The translations under genes and the position numbers were made by a program. A DNA stretch of 20,831 bases. It comes from a virus. The stretch covers positions 1 to 20,831 of the IMG/VR virus record IMGVR_UViG_3300036826_000317. One strand, 5' to 3'. Position 1 is the first letter of the stretch; each line of letters starts with the position of its first letter. Positions 12,732-20,779 of the stretch are shown piece by piece. Under the pieces are notes generated by a model, which saw only the letters and a list, made by a program, of their open reading frames with translations, was not told the origin of the DNA and searched no databases.

Positions 12732-13235
12732 CTAGACCGTATCCCGGTCATAGACGGGAAATTGCACCGTGGCCAGTCGCCACCAGCGCCGGCCGGATGT
12801 GGCCGCCTTCGCCTCCACGTAACCCTTTGTCATCTCAATGCGCGCGGATTCCGGCTCCTCGGCAATCCCAAAGACGCCGCTACCCGATGTGGGGAGCCGA
12901 TCCATGGTCAGGAGGATCGCCTCCGCCGCGAGCTCGGACTGTATACCCGCCGTGGCCGGATCGTCCGCCTCACAGTAATAATCGATGCTCACTTCCGTCC
13001 GCGTATCGCGCTTGCCTTGATCCCGGCCCTGTGTCGCGGCACTCAAAGCATCCACGCCTAGCGTCGGGGTTTCCTTGCCTTGATTCAAGGCCAGAAACGT
13101 CTCCGCATCCTGACGTTTCACGATATCGGCGGTAGTCGTAATCGTTACGCCTTTGGCCATCGCCAAGCCCGCCAAGTCAGTCGCAAAGTTCGTTGCCAGC
13201 ACGCTCGCACAGACTTCCACCGCATCAAAGATCAT
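12732..13235 (-). CDS. Probable tail terminator / tail completion protein
   Basis: The 167-residue protein starts MIFDAVEVCASVLATNFATD and ends RRWWRLATVQFPVYDRDTV. The last strand, where a W-rich segment leads to a V-x-F-x-V-Y ending, resembles gpU/gp17-type terminators that cap the tail tube at the head end, and the central beta strand (TEVSIDYYCEADDPATAG) before a helix (LAAEAILLTMDRL) fits that alpha-beta fold. It lies between the HK97 gp10-like gene (ATGA overlap) and the tail tube gene (9 nt gap), the standard place for it. The assignment rests largely on position. The protein is a little longer than typical terminators (about 110-150). Confidence 0.6.
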   Translation of the reverse strand: MIFDAVEVCASVLATNFATDLAGLAMAKGVTITTTADIVKRQDAETFLALNQGKETPTLGVDALSAATQGRDQGKRDTRTEVSIDYYCEADDPATAGIQSELAAEAILLTMDRLPTSGSGVFGIAEEPESARIEMTKGYVEAKAATSGRRWWRLATVQFPVYDRDTV

Positions 13236-13663
13236 ATCAGCTCTTGCGCAAGGCGTCGCTCAATCGTCGCGGCCACTTCCGGCAACATTGATTCTGCCAC
13301 GGGCACCGCAAAGGGATGCGGCGGGACCTGGCCAATCATGCGGCCCGCACTGAGGCCGAGCGCGCGCAAGCTCTTGGACTTGCGCAATCGCCCGCCCGTG
13401 ACGATCCGATGCCCGTACTCCACGAGGTGCCCATAGCCCCCGGCCGCAATCACGCCCGTCAGTCCGCCCCGCCGGGATGTCTTGACGCGCAGATCACGCG
13501 CCAGGCGCCCCGTCCGTTTGGGCGCCGCGGCGGCAATGGCGCTCCGCACCGGGGCTAGAGCTTCGACTAAGGCCCGCTCGATCAGGCGGGTAAACCGATC
13601 GCCCCCTAATTGCTGCCGGATATCGGCGATGCCGTCAATCTGGAGACTGATAATCGGCGGCAC
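13232..13663 (-). CDS. HK97 gp10-like tail completion protein
   Basis: The 143-residue protein contains the HK97 gp10 signature: an amphipathic helix (TRLIERALVEALAPVRSAIA) running into AAPKRTGRLARDLRV, then a beta hairpin with GYGHLVEYGHRI, ending with PPHPFAVPVAESMLPEVAA. The PKRTGRL, VEYG and PxPF motifs are diagnostic. These proteins join the head connector to the tail in HK97-type phages. The start is GTG at 13663, immediately after the stop of the adaptor gene, with GGGAGA eight bases upstream. Confidence 0.85.
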   Translation of the reverse strand: MPPIISLQIDGIADIRQQLGGDRFTRLIERALVEALAPVRSAIAAAAPKRTGRLARDLRVKTSRRGGLTGVIAAGGYGHLVEYGHRIVTGGRLRKSKSLRALGLSAGRMIGQVPPHPFAVPVAESMLPEVAATIERRLAQELI

Positions 13664-13972
13664 CTAGAGAATCTCCCGCGCTAGAATCAGCGTCTCCTCG
13701 CGCAGCCCCGTCGGATCATCCGCCGATTGGATTTCCAGTCGTCGGGGGCCGCCATCCACCAACAATCGGTGAATCCGGGGATCAATGTCTGACCGGAACC
13801 GCGTCCGGATCCGGGATTGCCCCTGAATGGTGAGCCCATCGGTCCGCGACCCCCCGAGCCCCTCAAGTGAGCCCCGAAACGAGGCCACAACCGTGGCCGT
13901 GACGGTCCCGCCCGATTCGCTCAATTCCTCGAGGTCAAACCGGTGCCGCGCGACGGCTGCCCGAAGCCTCAC
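13664..13972 (-). CDS. Head-tail adaptor (Phage_H_T_join-like)
   Basis: This 102-residue protein has the pattern of the head-tail joining family (SPP1 gp16/HK97 gp7-like): an N-terminal strand (AAVARHRFDLEEL), central TRFRSDIDPRIHRLLVDGG, and a C-terminal I-x-S-A-D-x-x-G-x-R-E-E-T-L segment. The motif R-x-R-x-D-I and the final charged strand are what I recognise. It forms the ring that links the portal-bound connector to the tail. The GTG start overlaps the upstream connector stop (GTGA), and it runs directly into the gp10-like gene. Confidence 0.8.
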   Translation of the reverse strand: MRLRAAVARHRFDLEELSESGGTVTATVVASFRGSLEGLGGSRTDGLTIQGQSRIRTRFRSDIDPRIHRLLVDGGPRRLEIQSADDPTGLREETLILAREIL

Positions 13973-14574
13973 GAGGTCCAGATCCGGTAGGAGGACATGA
14001 GCTGCCGCACAATCCCGAGGCTGGCCACGCTGCCCGCAATATCAGACAGGTCCTCACGGTGTTCATAGAGACTCGCCACCGCCGCCCGAATGGCTTGTTT
14101 CCAATCGTCCGGCACATGGTCCGCATCTGCGAAGCCCGCCACATACCGCACGAGGATCGCGTTCGGTTGATAGCGAATGTCGGGCCAGGTGACCCCATAG
14201 GCTGGGGTGATCTGCCCCGGCCAGGCGGCCGTATCGACCACATAATTGGCGCTGTCCCAGACCGCCGTGCTGCCATCCGGTAAGACATATGTAATGGACG
14301 TCACGCTCTGCAGCGGGGGCCGAGGCAATACCAAGGCCCCCCACGGATCGACCGGCGTCACGCAGGGGAACCGGTCCAGCGCGAGCTCGAACGTTTGCTC
14401 GAGGAAGGCTACCCCGAGCGTCCGCTCCAACTGGCGCCGCGCCGCGGTAATGAGGCTCTCAATCAGCGGCTCTTCAGCCGTCGTCGCGAGGGCGAGATAG
14501 CCCGTGACCGGGTCGCTGAAATCCGCGACCAGGACGGGCTCCTCGTCTGGCTCCATCACGACCCGCAGGCTCAT
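13969..14574 (-). CDS. Head-tail connector (phiE125 gp8 / HK97 gp6-like)
   Basis: The 201-residue protein has the phiE125 gp8-like arrangement: helices around residues 35-58 (EEPLIESLITAARRQLERTL), a beta section with LPRPPLQSVTSITYVLPDG, the strand NYVVDTAAWPGQITPAYG, WPDIRYQPNAILVRYVAGF, and a closing helix (DDWKQAIRAAVASLYEHRED). The order LITAARRQLE, then LPRPPL-SV, then ITPAYGVTWP is a family fingerprint. Connector proteins dock under the portal and prepare the capsid for tail joining. It lies 10 nt downstream of the small gene at 14585 and is translationally coupled to the adaptor gene. Confidence 0.85.
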   Translation of the reverse strand: MSLRVVMEPDEEPVLVADFSDPVTGYLALATTAEEPLIESLITAARRQLERTLGVAFLEQTFELALDRFPCVTPVDPWGALVLPRPPLQSVTSITYVLPDGSTAVWDSANYVVDTAAWPGQITPAYGVTWPDIRYQPNAILVRYVAGFADADHVPDDWKQAIRAAVASLYEHREDLSDIAGSVASLGIVRQLMSSYRIWTS

Positions 14575-14584
14575 CGCCTGGCCC

Positions 14585-15022
14585 TTACCCGCTACGCTTG
14601 CAACCGAGAACGATGATGCCGTTTATCGCGAACGTATCAGCCGATTGACCTGACGCCCGGGCCAAGAGCCGGACCCACCGATTCACACCCTTGTAGCCCA
14701 TCTTGTATGTCTTGTTGTCCACCGTATCGACCGTCACGGAATCAATGAGGTTCCACGCCGCCGTGCCCGCGATCGAGTCAATCAGCACCACCACGTTCCC
14801 CGTCGCGGTGCCGTTGTCCGCCACGCCACTACTGACGGACGCCATCATGCAGCCGTAGCCCGCCCGATCCACGCGGACGCCCGAATCAGCAGCGTTGGCA
14901 TGGACGGGCTTGGCGAGCGACACTTTCGTGTCGAGGATCGTTTTCAAGTCCGGGTTCTGCATCGTGAAGGCCGCCAGCAGCACAACCGCCACGACCGCGG
15001 AACCAATCTGCGTGGGCTTCAT
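14585..15022 (-). CDS. Small capsid-associated protein with N-terminal hydrophobic segment
   Basis: The 145-residue product starts MKPTQIGSAVVAVVLLAAFT. From residue 21 it reads QNPDLKTILDTKVSLA and on through VRVDRAGYGCMMASVSSGV to a beta-rich end, the pattern of small proteins that follow the capsid gene in many siphophages and are likely decoration or minor head proteins. The hydrophobic first 20 residues look like a signal anchor. I keep the start at 15022 because GGAGG is 10 nt upstream, while the in-frame ATG at 14962 has no evident RBS. If the longer start is right, this would be an unusual virion or membrane protein. A strong hairpin (15052-15077) separates it from the capsid gene. 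Head association is inferred from position only. Confidence 0.6.
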   Translation of the reverse strand: MKPTQIGSAVVAVVLLAAFTMQNPDLKTILDTKVSLAKPVHANAADSGVRVDRAGYGCMMASVSSGVADNGTATGNVVVLIDSIAGTAAWNLIDSVTVDTVDNKTYKMGYKGVNRWVRLLARASGQSADTFAINGIIVLGCKRSG

Positions 15023-15051
15023 ATGCGCGCATCCTCCAGGCTGTGGTCCGT

Positions 15052-15077
15052 GGGGAGCGGCGGAAGTACCGCTCCCC
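15052..15077 (-). terminator. Strong hairpin downstream of the major capsid gene
   Basis: On the minus strand GGGGAGCGG and CCGCTCCCC form a perfect 9-bp GC-rich stem with an 8-nt loop, 14 nt after the capsid stop codon. ACGG follows and not a T run, so it is more likely an mRNA 3' stabiliser or partial terminator than a strong intrinsic terminator. Confidence 0.5.
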
Positions 15078-15091
15078 CTTGCTGTCGTGAC

Positions 15092-16420
15092 TTAGCTGAT
15101 CGTCGCCTTGCACCGCACAAACGCATCCTCGAGCACCGGCGCGCCGTCGGTTTCCTGCCGGCTGATGAAGGCCACTTGGCCCGTGAGCGCAAACAGTTCA
15201 TCGAGCCGCTGGATGCGAACGTTCAGCGCGTCCACGATCCAGTAATACTGGAAGTCGCCCAGGATCGCGATGTAACCGCCCGTGATGCCGGTGACCGATG
15301 AGGGCGCATACTCGTCCACGACATAGGGGAAATCGAGGAACACATTCGGGGCGCCCACCGAGAGACCGGGCTGCCAGAGATAGTCCCCGGTCGCCACGGC
15401 TTTGAGCTTCCGAATCTGCGCCAGCAGGTTGCGGTGGAAATGCCACCGGGCATTGGTATAGCCGGACCGCAGGGTATAGCGCGCATCGATGAACTTGTCG
15501 GCATCGTAGGCGTTGGAGGTCGAAACATCCTTATCCCGCGTCGTCGAGATGCCGCTCGTGCTCGCCGTGTAGAGCCCCAAGGGCTGGTTCACGCCCGTGC
15601 CGCTGTTATAGGCGGCGGACAGCACCGTGGCGATCTTGTAGGCCAACCGGTCGCGGACGATGTTCTCCATGCCCAGCACCGAGGCGCGCAGCAACTTCTC
15701 CGAGACCTTGATGTACTGCGCCAGCGGGTTCGGGATCATCTCCCGCTTGCCGAAGGCCATCGTCGAATCTTCGGAGCCCACAAGCAATTCACCCGTCCAG
15801 GTCGGGTCCGCCGGATCAGCCGCGAGCGTCGGCGCGCCCAAGCTCTGGGCATTGGGCACGGTGAATGTGCGGGCGATCTGGCGAATGACGGCCTGATTGT
15901 CCACCGATTTGAGGAGCTCTGCCAGATACTCCTCCTGCGGCACCGTGTATCCACCGCCGGCGGCATCACCGACAGATAGGGCGCGATACTCCGCGAGCGC
16001 CACCGGGTTGGCCTTATTCTGCAGGAGGTAGCGGACGAAAGCCTTGCGGTACTCCGGAGTGGCGCAGGCATTGCCATCCATCCGGTCGTGGATCTCCAGC
16101 CCGCGAGGACCGAACCGCTTCTCGAATCGATCGCGCCAGATGTGGCGGTCCTCCATGGCGGTCTCGCGGTTCTCGATCGGCATCCGGGTGCCGGCCTTCT
16201 CGGGCGCGGCGAGGAAGGCTTCACGTTTCTCCAGCTTCTGGACCCGCTGAATCTCCAGCTCGAGCGTGTTCATCCGCTCGTCCATCCGACCCATTTCCGC
16301 GTTTTCCTCGCCCGTATAGGCGCGCTTCTCGGCGCCTGCCCGGTCAACGATGGCCCGGGACGCCACGGTCAGCTCATTCAGCTCCCGGAGCATCTCTTGG
16401 CTCGTGATCTTGCTGTCCAT
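15092..16420 (-). CDS. Major capsid protein, HK97 fold
   Basis: The 442-residue protein has the two-part layout of HK97 gp5: a charged coiled-coil delta domain at about residues 1-70 (ELTVASRAIVDRAGAEKRAY, then MNTLELEIQRVQKLEKR), then the mature part, recognisable from EYRALSVGDAAGGGYTVPQE (about 144-163). A cleavage site for the prohead protease is expected ahead of this sequence, somewhere around residues 80-145. Later family features include ANPTWT-like stretches, IPNPLAQYIKVSEKLL and VVDEYAPSSVTGI. It follows the protease after 165 nt that contain a strong inverted repeat. GGAGGG is five bases before the ATG. It would assemble into the procapsid with the portal and protease, then expand on packaging. 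Confidence 0.9.
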   Translation of the reverse strand: MDSKITSQEMLRELNELTVASRAIVDRAGAEKRAYTGEENAEMGRMDERMNTLELEIQRVQKLEKREAFLAAPEKAGTRMPIENRETAMEDRHIWRDRFEKRFGPRGLEIHDRMDGNACATPEYRKAFVRYLLQNKANPVALAEYRALSVGDAAGGGYTVPQEEYLAELLKSVDNQAVIRQIARTFTVPNAQSLGAPTLAADPADPTWTGELLVGSEDSTMAFGKREMIPNPLAQYIKVSEKLLRASVLGMENIVRDRLAYKIATVLSAAYNSGTGVNQPLGLYTASTSGISTTRDKDVSTSNAYDADKFIDARYTLRSGYTNARWHFHRNLLAQIRKLKAVATGDYLWQPGLSVGAPNVFLDFPYVVDEYAPSSVTGITGGYIAILGDFQYYWIVDALNVRIQRLDELFALTGQVAFISRQETDGAPVLEDAFVRCKATIS

Positions 16421-16440
16421 GTCATCCCTCCGAAAAGAGA

Positions 16441-16496
16441 AACGGCATCCAACCGGAGAAACGCGTAGAAGCGTCTCCCCGCGGTCGGATGCCGTT
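16441..16496 (-). repeat. Long inverted repeat in the leader of the capsid gene
   Basis: AACGGCATCC (16441-16450) and GGATGCCGTT (16487-16496) are perfect 10-bp complements, extended by three more pairs after one mismatch, with a second hairpin (about 16455-16478) inside. On the minus strand the stem is followed by TTTCTCTTTT and then the capsid RBS. It could be a transcript-stability element, an attenuator or an RNA processing site ahead of the most heavily expressed gene. Confidence 0.55.
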
Positions 16497-16555
16497 GATG
16501 CGCGGTCCCTCGTCGGGATGCGCAGGGCAACTGCGGTCCGTTATCCTACGACGTC

Positions 16556-16585
16556 AACTTACTACTCTACCACGGCGTTATGCAA
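16556..16585 (-). promoter_or_regulatory. Weak candidate promoter ahead of the capsid gene
   Basis: TTGCAT (16585-16580), an 18-nt spacer, and TAAGTT (16561-16556) lie on the minus strand straight after the protease stop. The -10 has the same sequence as that of the plus-strand promoter at 1578. Matches are partial, and I list it only because a separate capsid transcript would explain the 165-nt gap. Confidence 0.2.
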
Positions 16586-17530
16586 CTATTCGCCGGGCGC
16601 CGCCCCCGTCTTGATGCTCTGACAATACCCTTCGGGGTCGTCCGCCCAACCATTGTCCAGCACACAGGCCTCAAAGGTGCTGTATTCCTTGCCATCCGTA
16701 GGCCGCTTGAACATGCGCTGCGCCGGGCTGCCCTGTCGGGCGAATCTTTCATGGAGGGCCAACCGACGGGACCAGTCCGTCTCCACGGGGGGCGACGGGT
16801 CGGGCGGCAGCAGGGCCTGGAGCGCGGCGAGATGCGCGAGATAGTTGCTGCGCGCCGCCAATGGCGCCTGCCCGTCCCGCACCTGCAGGAGGATGCTTCG
16901 TAACTCGGCCAGATCGATTCCCGCGCAAAGGTTGGCCACACTGTCCGTCGCGGCATCCAAGGCCCGGCGATCGACCTCGCTCGCCGGGTAGGCGGGGTAG
17001 GTGACTGGGGAGACATCAAACAGCCGCACCTCGAGCAGCGTGCGCACCCGCCGGCCTTCCTCGTCATAGGACAGATCGTGCTTGATCGTCTCAAACCCGA
17101 ACGATGCCCCCCGGACGTCGCCCCGCTCAATCTGCGCCGCAAAAACGGCCGACATGGGGTTTTTGGGATCGAGCGTGACCTCGCCTTCCAACCCATCGGC
17201 GCTTTCCATTAACCGCAGCGTGCCATTGGCCTGGCGGCCGAGGACATAATTGGGGTCGTGGTTCCAGAGGGCCACGACGTCGCGGCCTTCTTTGGCGCTC
17301 CGTTTATCCCCGATGCTTTTTGCGAACGCGCCCGGGGCGATCCGCTCTCGGAAGGTCGGGAAATCAAACGAATCGCTGTTGAACGGGATAAAGAGTCCGA
17401 TCTTGCGATCGTTCGCCTCCGTCGTGAGCGCGAGAATCTGCTGCGAGGACCCCGGGGCGAGATCCACCCCGCGCCGTTCGCGCGCCCCCTTCAGCTTCTC
17501 GAGTTCATCAAGCGGCGGTTTCTTGGCCAT
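16586..17530 (-). CDS. Prohead (capsid maturation) protease, HK97 gp4/S78-like
   Basis: The protease is part of the procapsid and cuts the delta domain from the capsid protein. In this 314-residue protein, His91 (ALWNHDPNYVLGR), Ser143 (VRGASFGFE) and Glu167 (LLEVRLFDVSPVTYPAY) match the His-Ser-Glu triad as I recall it for HK97 (Ser to Glu spacing 24 in both). The N-terminal segment IGLFIPFNSDSFDFP and RIAPGAFAKSI are standard. The C-terminus is unusual: after residue 190 comes a helical region and then KRPTDGKEYSTFEACVLDNG, ending with DPEGYCQSI, a two-cysteine motif seen at the ends of other phage head proteins. It overlaps the portal gene by 23 nt and has GGGAGG six bases before its ATG. 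Confidence 0.85.
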   Translation of the reverse strand: MAKKPPLDELEKLKGARERRGVDLAPGSSQQILALTTEANDRKIGLFIPFNSDSFDFPTFRERIAPGAFAKSIGDKRSAKEGRDVVALWNHDPNYVLGRQANGTLRLMESADGLEGEVTLDPKNPMSAVFAAQIERGDVRGASFGFETIKHDLSYDEEGRRVRTLLEVRLFDVSPVTYPAYPASEVDRRALDAATDSVANLCAGIDLAELRSILLQVRDGQAPLAARSNYLAHLAALQALLPPDPSPPVETDWSRRLALHERFARQGSPAQRMFKRPTDGKEYSTFEACVLDNGWADDPEGYCQSIKTGAAPGE

Positions 17531-18839
17531 GACTTGCCTCCCGAATCAGTCGGAGCAGATCCTCGCGGATGTTGCCGTTGGTCCCGTTGCCATTGCCATT
17601 CGCGGGCGGGGTCTCGGGCGCCGACCCCAAAGGCCGCATATTCACTGGCTCGAGATAGGTATCGCCACCCGGCACCGGGTTCATGTCCTCAAGTTCGCGA
17701 ATATCGTTGACTGAGAGCCAGCCGTTCTGGCGTCCCAGCGCATAGGACTGGAACCGGCTTTGCGTATCCCCGCGGAGGAGGGCCGTCATGTTGAACTTCG
17801 GATAGATCGAGTTGCGCATCTTATCCGAGATCAATTTCATGGCGATTTCTTTCTCCCACCGCACACACCAGGGCGTCAGGGAATAGACGGCGAGCTCGAT
17901 GTTCTGTTGTTCGATGTTCGAGAAGGTCGCCCGCTCAAGATCGTAGAGGATATGCGGCGGCAGCCGGAGCATCCGGCAGGCCTCAATGACCTGAAACTTC
18001 CGGGTCCCGAGAAATTGCCCTTTCTCGGGCTCGATGGTGGTCTGCACCCATTGCATACCCTCTTCCAAGATCAGCAGCCGGTGCGCGCGATCGAGTCCGC
18101 CGACCTGTTCCGTGAAGGCCGCCCGCAAGCGGTCCTGGGCCTCTTTGCCGAGTTCGGCGGGATGAGTGAGGATTCCGCTCGCACTCATGCCTTCCCCAAA
18201 GAACTGCGCCCCATACTGCTCGGTCGCGATCCCGAGACCGATGGCTTCCCGACACAGCGCAATCAGCCGATCCCCGAGGACGCCCGTCGAGGAAAAGCCC
18301 CGCAGATGCAGCACGTTCCGTGCGGGCAATACCACTTGCGGCGTCTCGCCATACGTGAGGTTATCCCGGGGCAACGTGATCACATACTGGAGCTGTTGGT
18401 CCGCATTCCGCCGCAACGTGACGCGATCGGGCGTCAATGGCCACAATTCGATGGGTTCCTGGGCGCTACTCCGGACGATCTCCGCATACCCATTGCCCCA
18501 GAGTGCCGCATGACATTGCAAGAGCCCGATGAATCGGTCCCAGGCCAATTCCGAGTTCGCCCCGTTCCGCACCATCGACATGATGGGGTGGTCGAACACG
18601 GGTTCGCGGCCCCGGGGCTCGCGGCGCCGGTAGACTTCCATCGGCATGGCCCCGAGCGTCTCCGAGAGAAACCGAATCCCTGAGAACATGGGAACCCAGC
18701 CGAGCGCTTGCGACTCATTCACCCGCACGCCGGTATGACTGCGGCGGCCGCCGAAGACATCGGTTAACCAGCTCGAGGGATTTGCAGGCGTCCCCTGGCC
18801 GGTCACGCTGCGGACGAACCGCGAGAGCCAGTTAGCCAC
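17508..18839 (-). CDS. Portal protein, HK97 family
   Basis: The portal forms the dodecameric ring through which DNA enters. This 443-residue protein shows HK97 portal landmarks: LGAMPMEVYRRREPRG (about residues 62-77), HPIMSMVRNGAN, CHAALWGNGYAEIVRS (about 107-122), VLHLRGFSSTGVLGDRL, and the late LRLPPHILYDLERATFSNIE with ELAVYSLTPWCVRWEKEI. The C-terminal tail has a short Asn-Gly repeat (NGNGNGTNGN) before an amphipathic helix. The GTG start overlaps the large terminase stop by 8 nt, and the end overlaps the protease, so the module is translationally coupled. It would bind the large terminase and the connector. Confidence 0.9.
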   Translation of the reverse strand: MANWLSRFVRSVTGQGTPANPSSWLTDVFGGRRSHTGVRVNESQALGWVPMFSGIRFLSETLGAMPMEVYRRREPRGREPVFDHPIMSMVRNGANSELAWDRFIGLLQCHAALWGNGYAEIVRSSAQEPIELWPLTPDRVTLRRNADQQLQYVITLPRDNLTYGETPQVVLPARNVLHLRGFSSTGVLGDRLIALCREAIGLGIATEQYGAQFFGEGMSASGILTHPAELGKEAQDRLRAAFTEQVGGLDRAHRLLILEEGMQWVQTTIEPEKGQFLGTRKFQVIEACRMLRLPPHILYDLERATFSNIEQQNIELAVYSLTPWCVRWEKEIAMKLISDKMRNSIYPKFNMTALLRGDTQSRFQSYALGRQNGWLSVNDIRELEDMNPVPGGDTYLEPVNMRPLGSAPETPPANGNGNGTNGNIREDLLRLIREASHGQETAA

Positions 18840-20427
18840 CGATCACCAACGGGCCACGGGTGTCATAGACTGACCGGTGGGCCGGCCGCACCATGAACCG
18901 CCCCAGGGCCATAATCGCCGCCACAATGCCGTCAATGCGCTCGAAGGACCGCTCTTTATCGGGCTTGTAGTTGCCCGCCGGGTCCTGCCGCACGGCGACA
19001 TTCGCCGCCATCCATCGGAGCACGGGGTTGCCTCCATGCAAGAGACGCTTCGCGAGCAGCATCTTCTCAAATTCCTTGGTTGGCGCACTCATTGAGGCGA
19101 AACCCTGCCCGAAGGCCACGAGCTGTCGCCCGGCATTGGTCTCTTTGCGCTCGGGCCATTTGTGCTGCAGATGGGCGGTGAGTTGATTCGCGTTCCAGCG
19201 GTCGAACGCCAGATCGCGGATGTTGAACCGGCTCGACTCCTCGAGAATGGCCGTCTCGATGAAGTCGTAGTCCGTCACATTGCCGGGCGTGGTCTCAATC
19301 CAGCCGTCGCGGATCCACTGGTCATACGGCACCCGGTCCCGCTGCACGCGCTTGCGGACGTTCTCCTCAGGAATCCAGAACCGCATATGCAAGGCGAGCC
19401 GCCCATCGTCCAGCGGTAGGAGTTTCGCCAGCGCCGTCAGGTCTGTGGTGGAAGCGAGGTCGAGACCCAGGAATACGGGCCGCCCGAGGAGACCGGCTTC
19501 CGGGACCTCCTCCGCGTTCGCATCCCACAGGTCCATGGGCAGCCAGCGCTCCGCCTGTTCCGTCCATTGGTTCAAATGCAGCCGCCGGAAGGTATTTTGC
19601 GCGGCTGGCATCTCCTGCGCCCGCTGACATTCCTGGCGTAGGTATTCCAGTTTGACCGTGGTGCCAAGACCCGGGTTCGCCTTTTTCCAGGTCGATTCCT
19701 TGGTCCAATCGTCGTCCTGATCCGCGGCGAAAATCACGGGTAGGAAACTCGGGTCCTCGATCAGCCCGTCCCGCACCTTGCAGGCATACTCGTGCAGTTC
19801 CCAGCAGATGGAATGCCGGTCGTAGCCGGCCGTGGTAATCGCCACGACTAAGGGCTGCCGGCGGGCGCCCGTCGAGGTGGTGAGCACATCCCAGAGGTCC
19901 CGGTTGGGTTGGGCGTGGAGCTCGTCGAAAATGATCCCGTGGGCATTGAGCCCATGCTTGGTGGGGGCATCCGCCGAGAGCACGCGCCAGACCCGGCCTT
20001 GGGAGGGCATCACAATCGAACGCCGGTAGATTTCCGAGGCCTCCGCAAATTCCCCACAGCCCTCCACCATCGCTTTGGCCTGATTGAACACAATCCCCGC
20101 TTGATCCCGATCCGCCGCCGCCGAATAGACTTCCGCCCCCGGCTCGCCGTCCCCATAGAGCAGGACACACCCGAATCCCGCCGCGACCGTCGATTTGCCG
20201 TTTTTGCGAGGTACTTCGATGTAAACCGTGCGGTACTGCCGGGTGCCATCTTCTCGCTTGGACCCGAATACCGTGCGAATCGTGGGCTCCCAAAATCCCG
20301 GTTCAAACGGCTGGCCCGCCCATTCGCCTTTCGTATGCTTGAGCGCGCGAAAGATCGCCACGGCATGATCCGCCGCGGCATCATCACGCCAGAACCCCTT
20401 AGGCGATGAGCGTCTTTTCCTTGCCAT
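18832..20427 (-). CDS. terL: Large terminase subunit (TerL)
   Basis: TerL is the DNA-packaging ATPase and headful or site-specific nuclease. This 531-residue protein has the ATPase Walker A at residues 71-80 (EVPRKNGKST), Walker B at 165-169 (IIFDE) and the coupling motif TTAG at 198-201. The nuclease half has acidic residues D323 (GLDLASTTDLT), D409 (AFDRWN) and D499 (RIDG), the three-metal-ligand set of the RNase H fold. It belongs to the Terminase_1 group used by HK97-like phages, and its length is typical. It overlaps the small subunit gene by 29 nt. The protein looks intact, with all catalytic residues present. Confidence 0.95.
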   Translation of the reverse strand: MARKRRSSPKGFWRDDAAADHAVAIFRALKHTKGEWAGQPFEPGFWEPTIRTVFGSKREDGTRQYRTVYIEVPRKNGKSTVAAGFGCVLLYGDGEPGAEVYSAAADRDQAGIVFNQAKAMVEGCGEFAEASEIYRRSIVMPSQGRVWRVLSADAPTKHGLNAHGIIFDELHAQPNRDLWDVLTTSTGARRQPLVVAITTAGYDRHSICWELHEYACKVRDGLIEDPSFLPVIFAADQDDDWTKESTWKKANPGLGTTVKLEYLRQECQRAQEMPAAQNTFRRLHLNQWTEQAERWLPMDLWDANAEEVPEAGLLGRPVFLGLDLASTTDLTALAKLLPLDDGRLALHMRFWIPEENVRKRVQRDRVPYDQWIRDGWIETTPGNVTDYDFIETAILEESSRFNIRDLAFDRWNANQLTAHLQHKWPERKETNAGRQLVAFGQGFASMSAPTKEFEKMLLAKRLLHGGNPVLRWMAANVAVRQDPAGNYKPDKERSFERIDGIVAAIMALGRFMVRPAHRSVYDTRGPLVIGG

Positions 20428-20779
20428 GCTTCCGGCCGATCATTTTGGCTTTCACGTTCGCCGCCCCGAAATGCATCTCGCTGAGTAAGCGGTCATATCG
20501 ACACCCCACGGCATTGGAGAGCGGCGATCGGCGATCCTGCGCGAGCAGTTTGGCGGCTTGCTCGAGATGCTTCCGGTAGGCCACCGTTAGCCACGTTTTC
20601 CCCTCATCCGCGATCTCGTGCCAGCACTCCGCTTCGGCTGCATCAAGGCGCGCCGGTGGGTCCCCAACGCCCAGCGGTAGGTCGGGCTCATCCGCTCGCG
20701 CCGCTTCGCGCTCCGGATGCGCTTCAAAGGACCCACGCATCTTCAGCAGTCGGGTCGGCGTCCGCTTGCGCCCTCTCAC
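20399..20779 (-). CDS. terS: Small terminase subunit, P27 family
   Basis: The small subunit recognises phage DNA and feeds it to TerL. This 126-residue protein starts RGRKRTPTRLLKMRG, the typical start of P27-family small terminases (a basic segment followed by an HTH and a helical oligomerisation core: DAAEAECWHEIADEGKTWLT). The C-terminal part is basic (KAKMIGRKHGKEKTLIA). It is shorter than many members (about 140-170). The start is GTG at 20779 with GGGGAG about five bases upstream. It overlaps TerL by 29 nt. It begins the head operon, and 52 nt of unassigned DNA precede it to the window edge. Confidence 0.85.
   Translation of the reverse strand: MRGRKRTPTRLLKMRGSFEAHPEREAARADEPDLPLGVGDPPARLDAAEAECWHEIADEGKTWLTVAYRKHLEQAAKLLAQDRRSPLSNAVGCRYDRLLSEMHFGAANVKAKMIGRKHGKEKTLIA

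Noticed and set aside
17560-17600. Asn-Gly repeat in the C-terminal tail of the portal protein
   Set aside because: It is a short flexible linker encoded by a near-repeat, common in phage structural proteins, with no separate meaning.
17760-18683. Long open frame antisense to the portal gene (307 codons)
   Set aside because: It lies wholly opposite a clear portal gene. Long antisense frames are expected in GC-rich coding DNA, and its translation is rich in Arg, Pro and Gly without any domain.
19367-20293. 308-codon minus-strand frame within the large terminase
   Set aside because: It is an out-of-frame reading of TerL, whose ATPase and nuclease motifs are intact in the accepted frame; its sequence is low-complexity.
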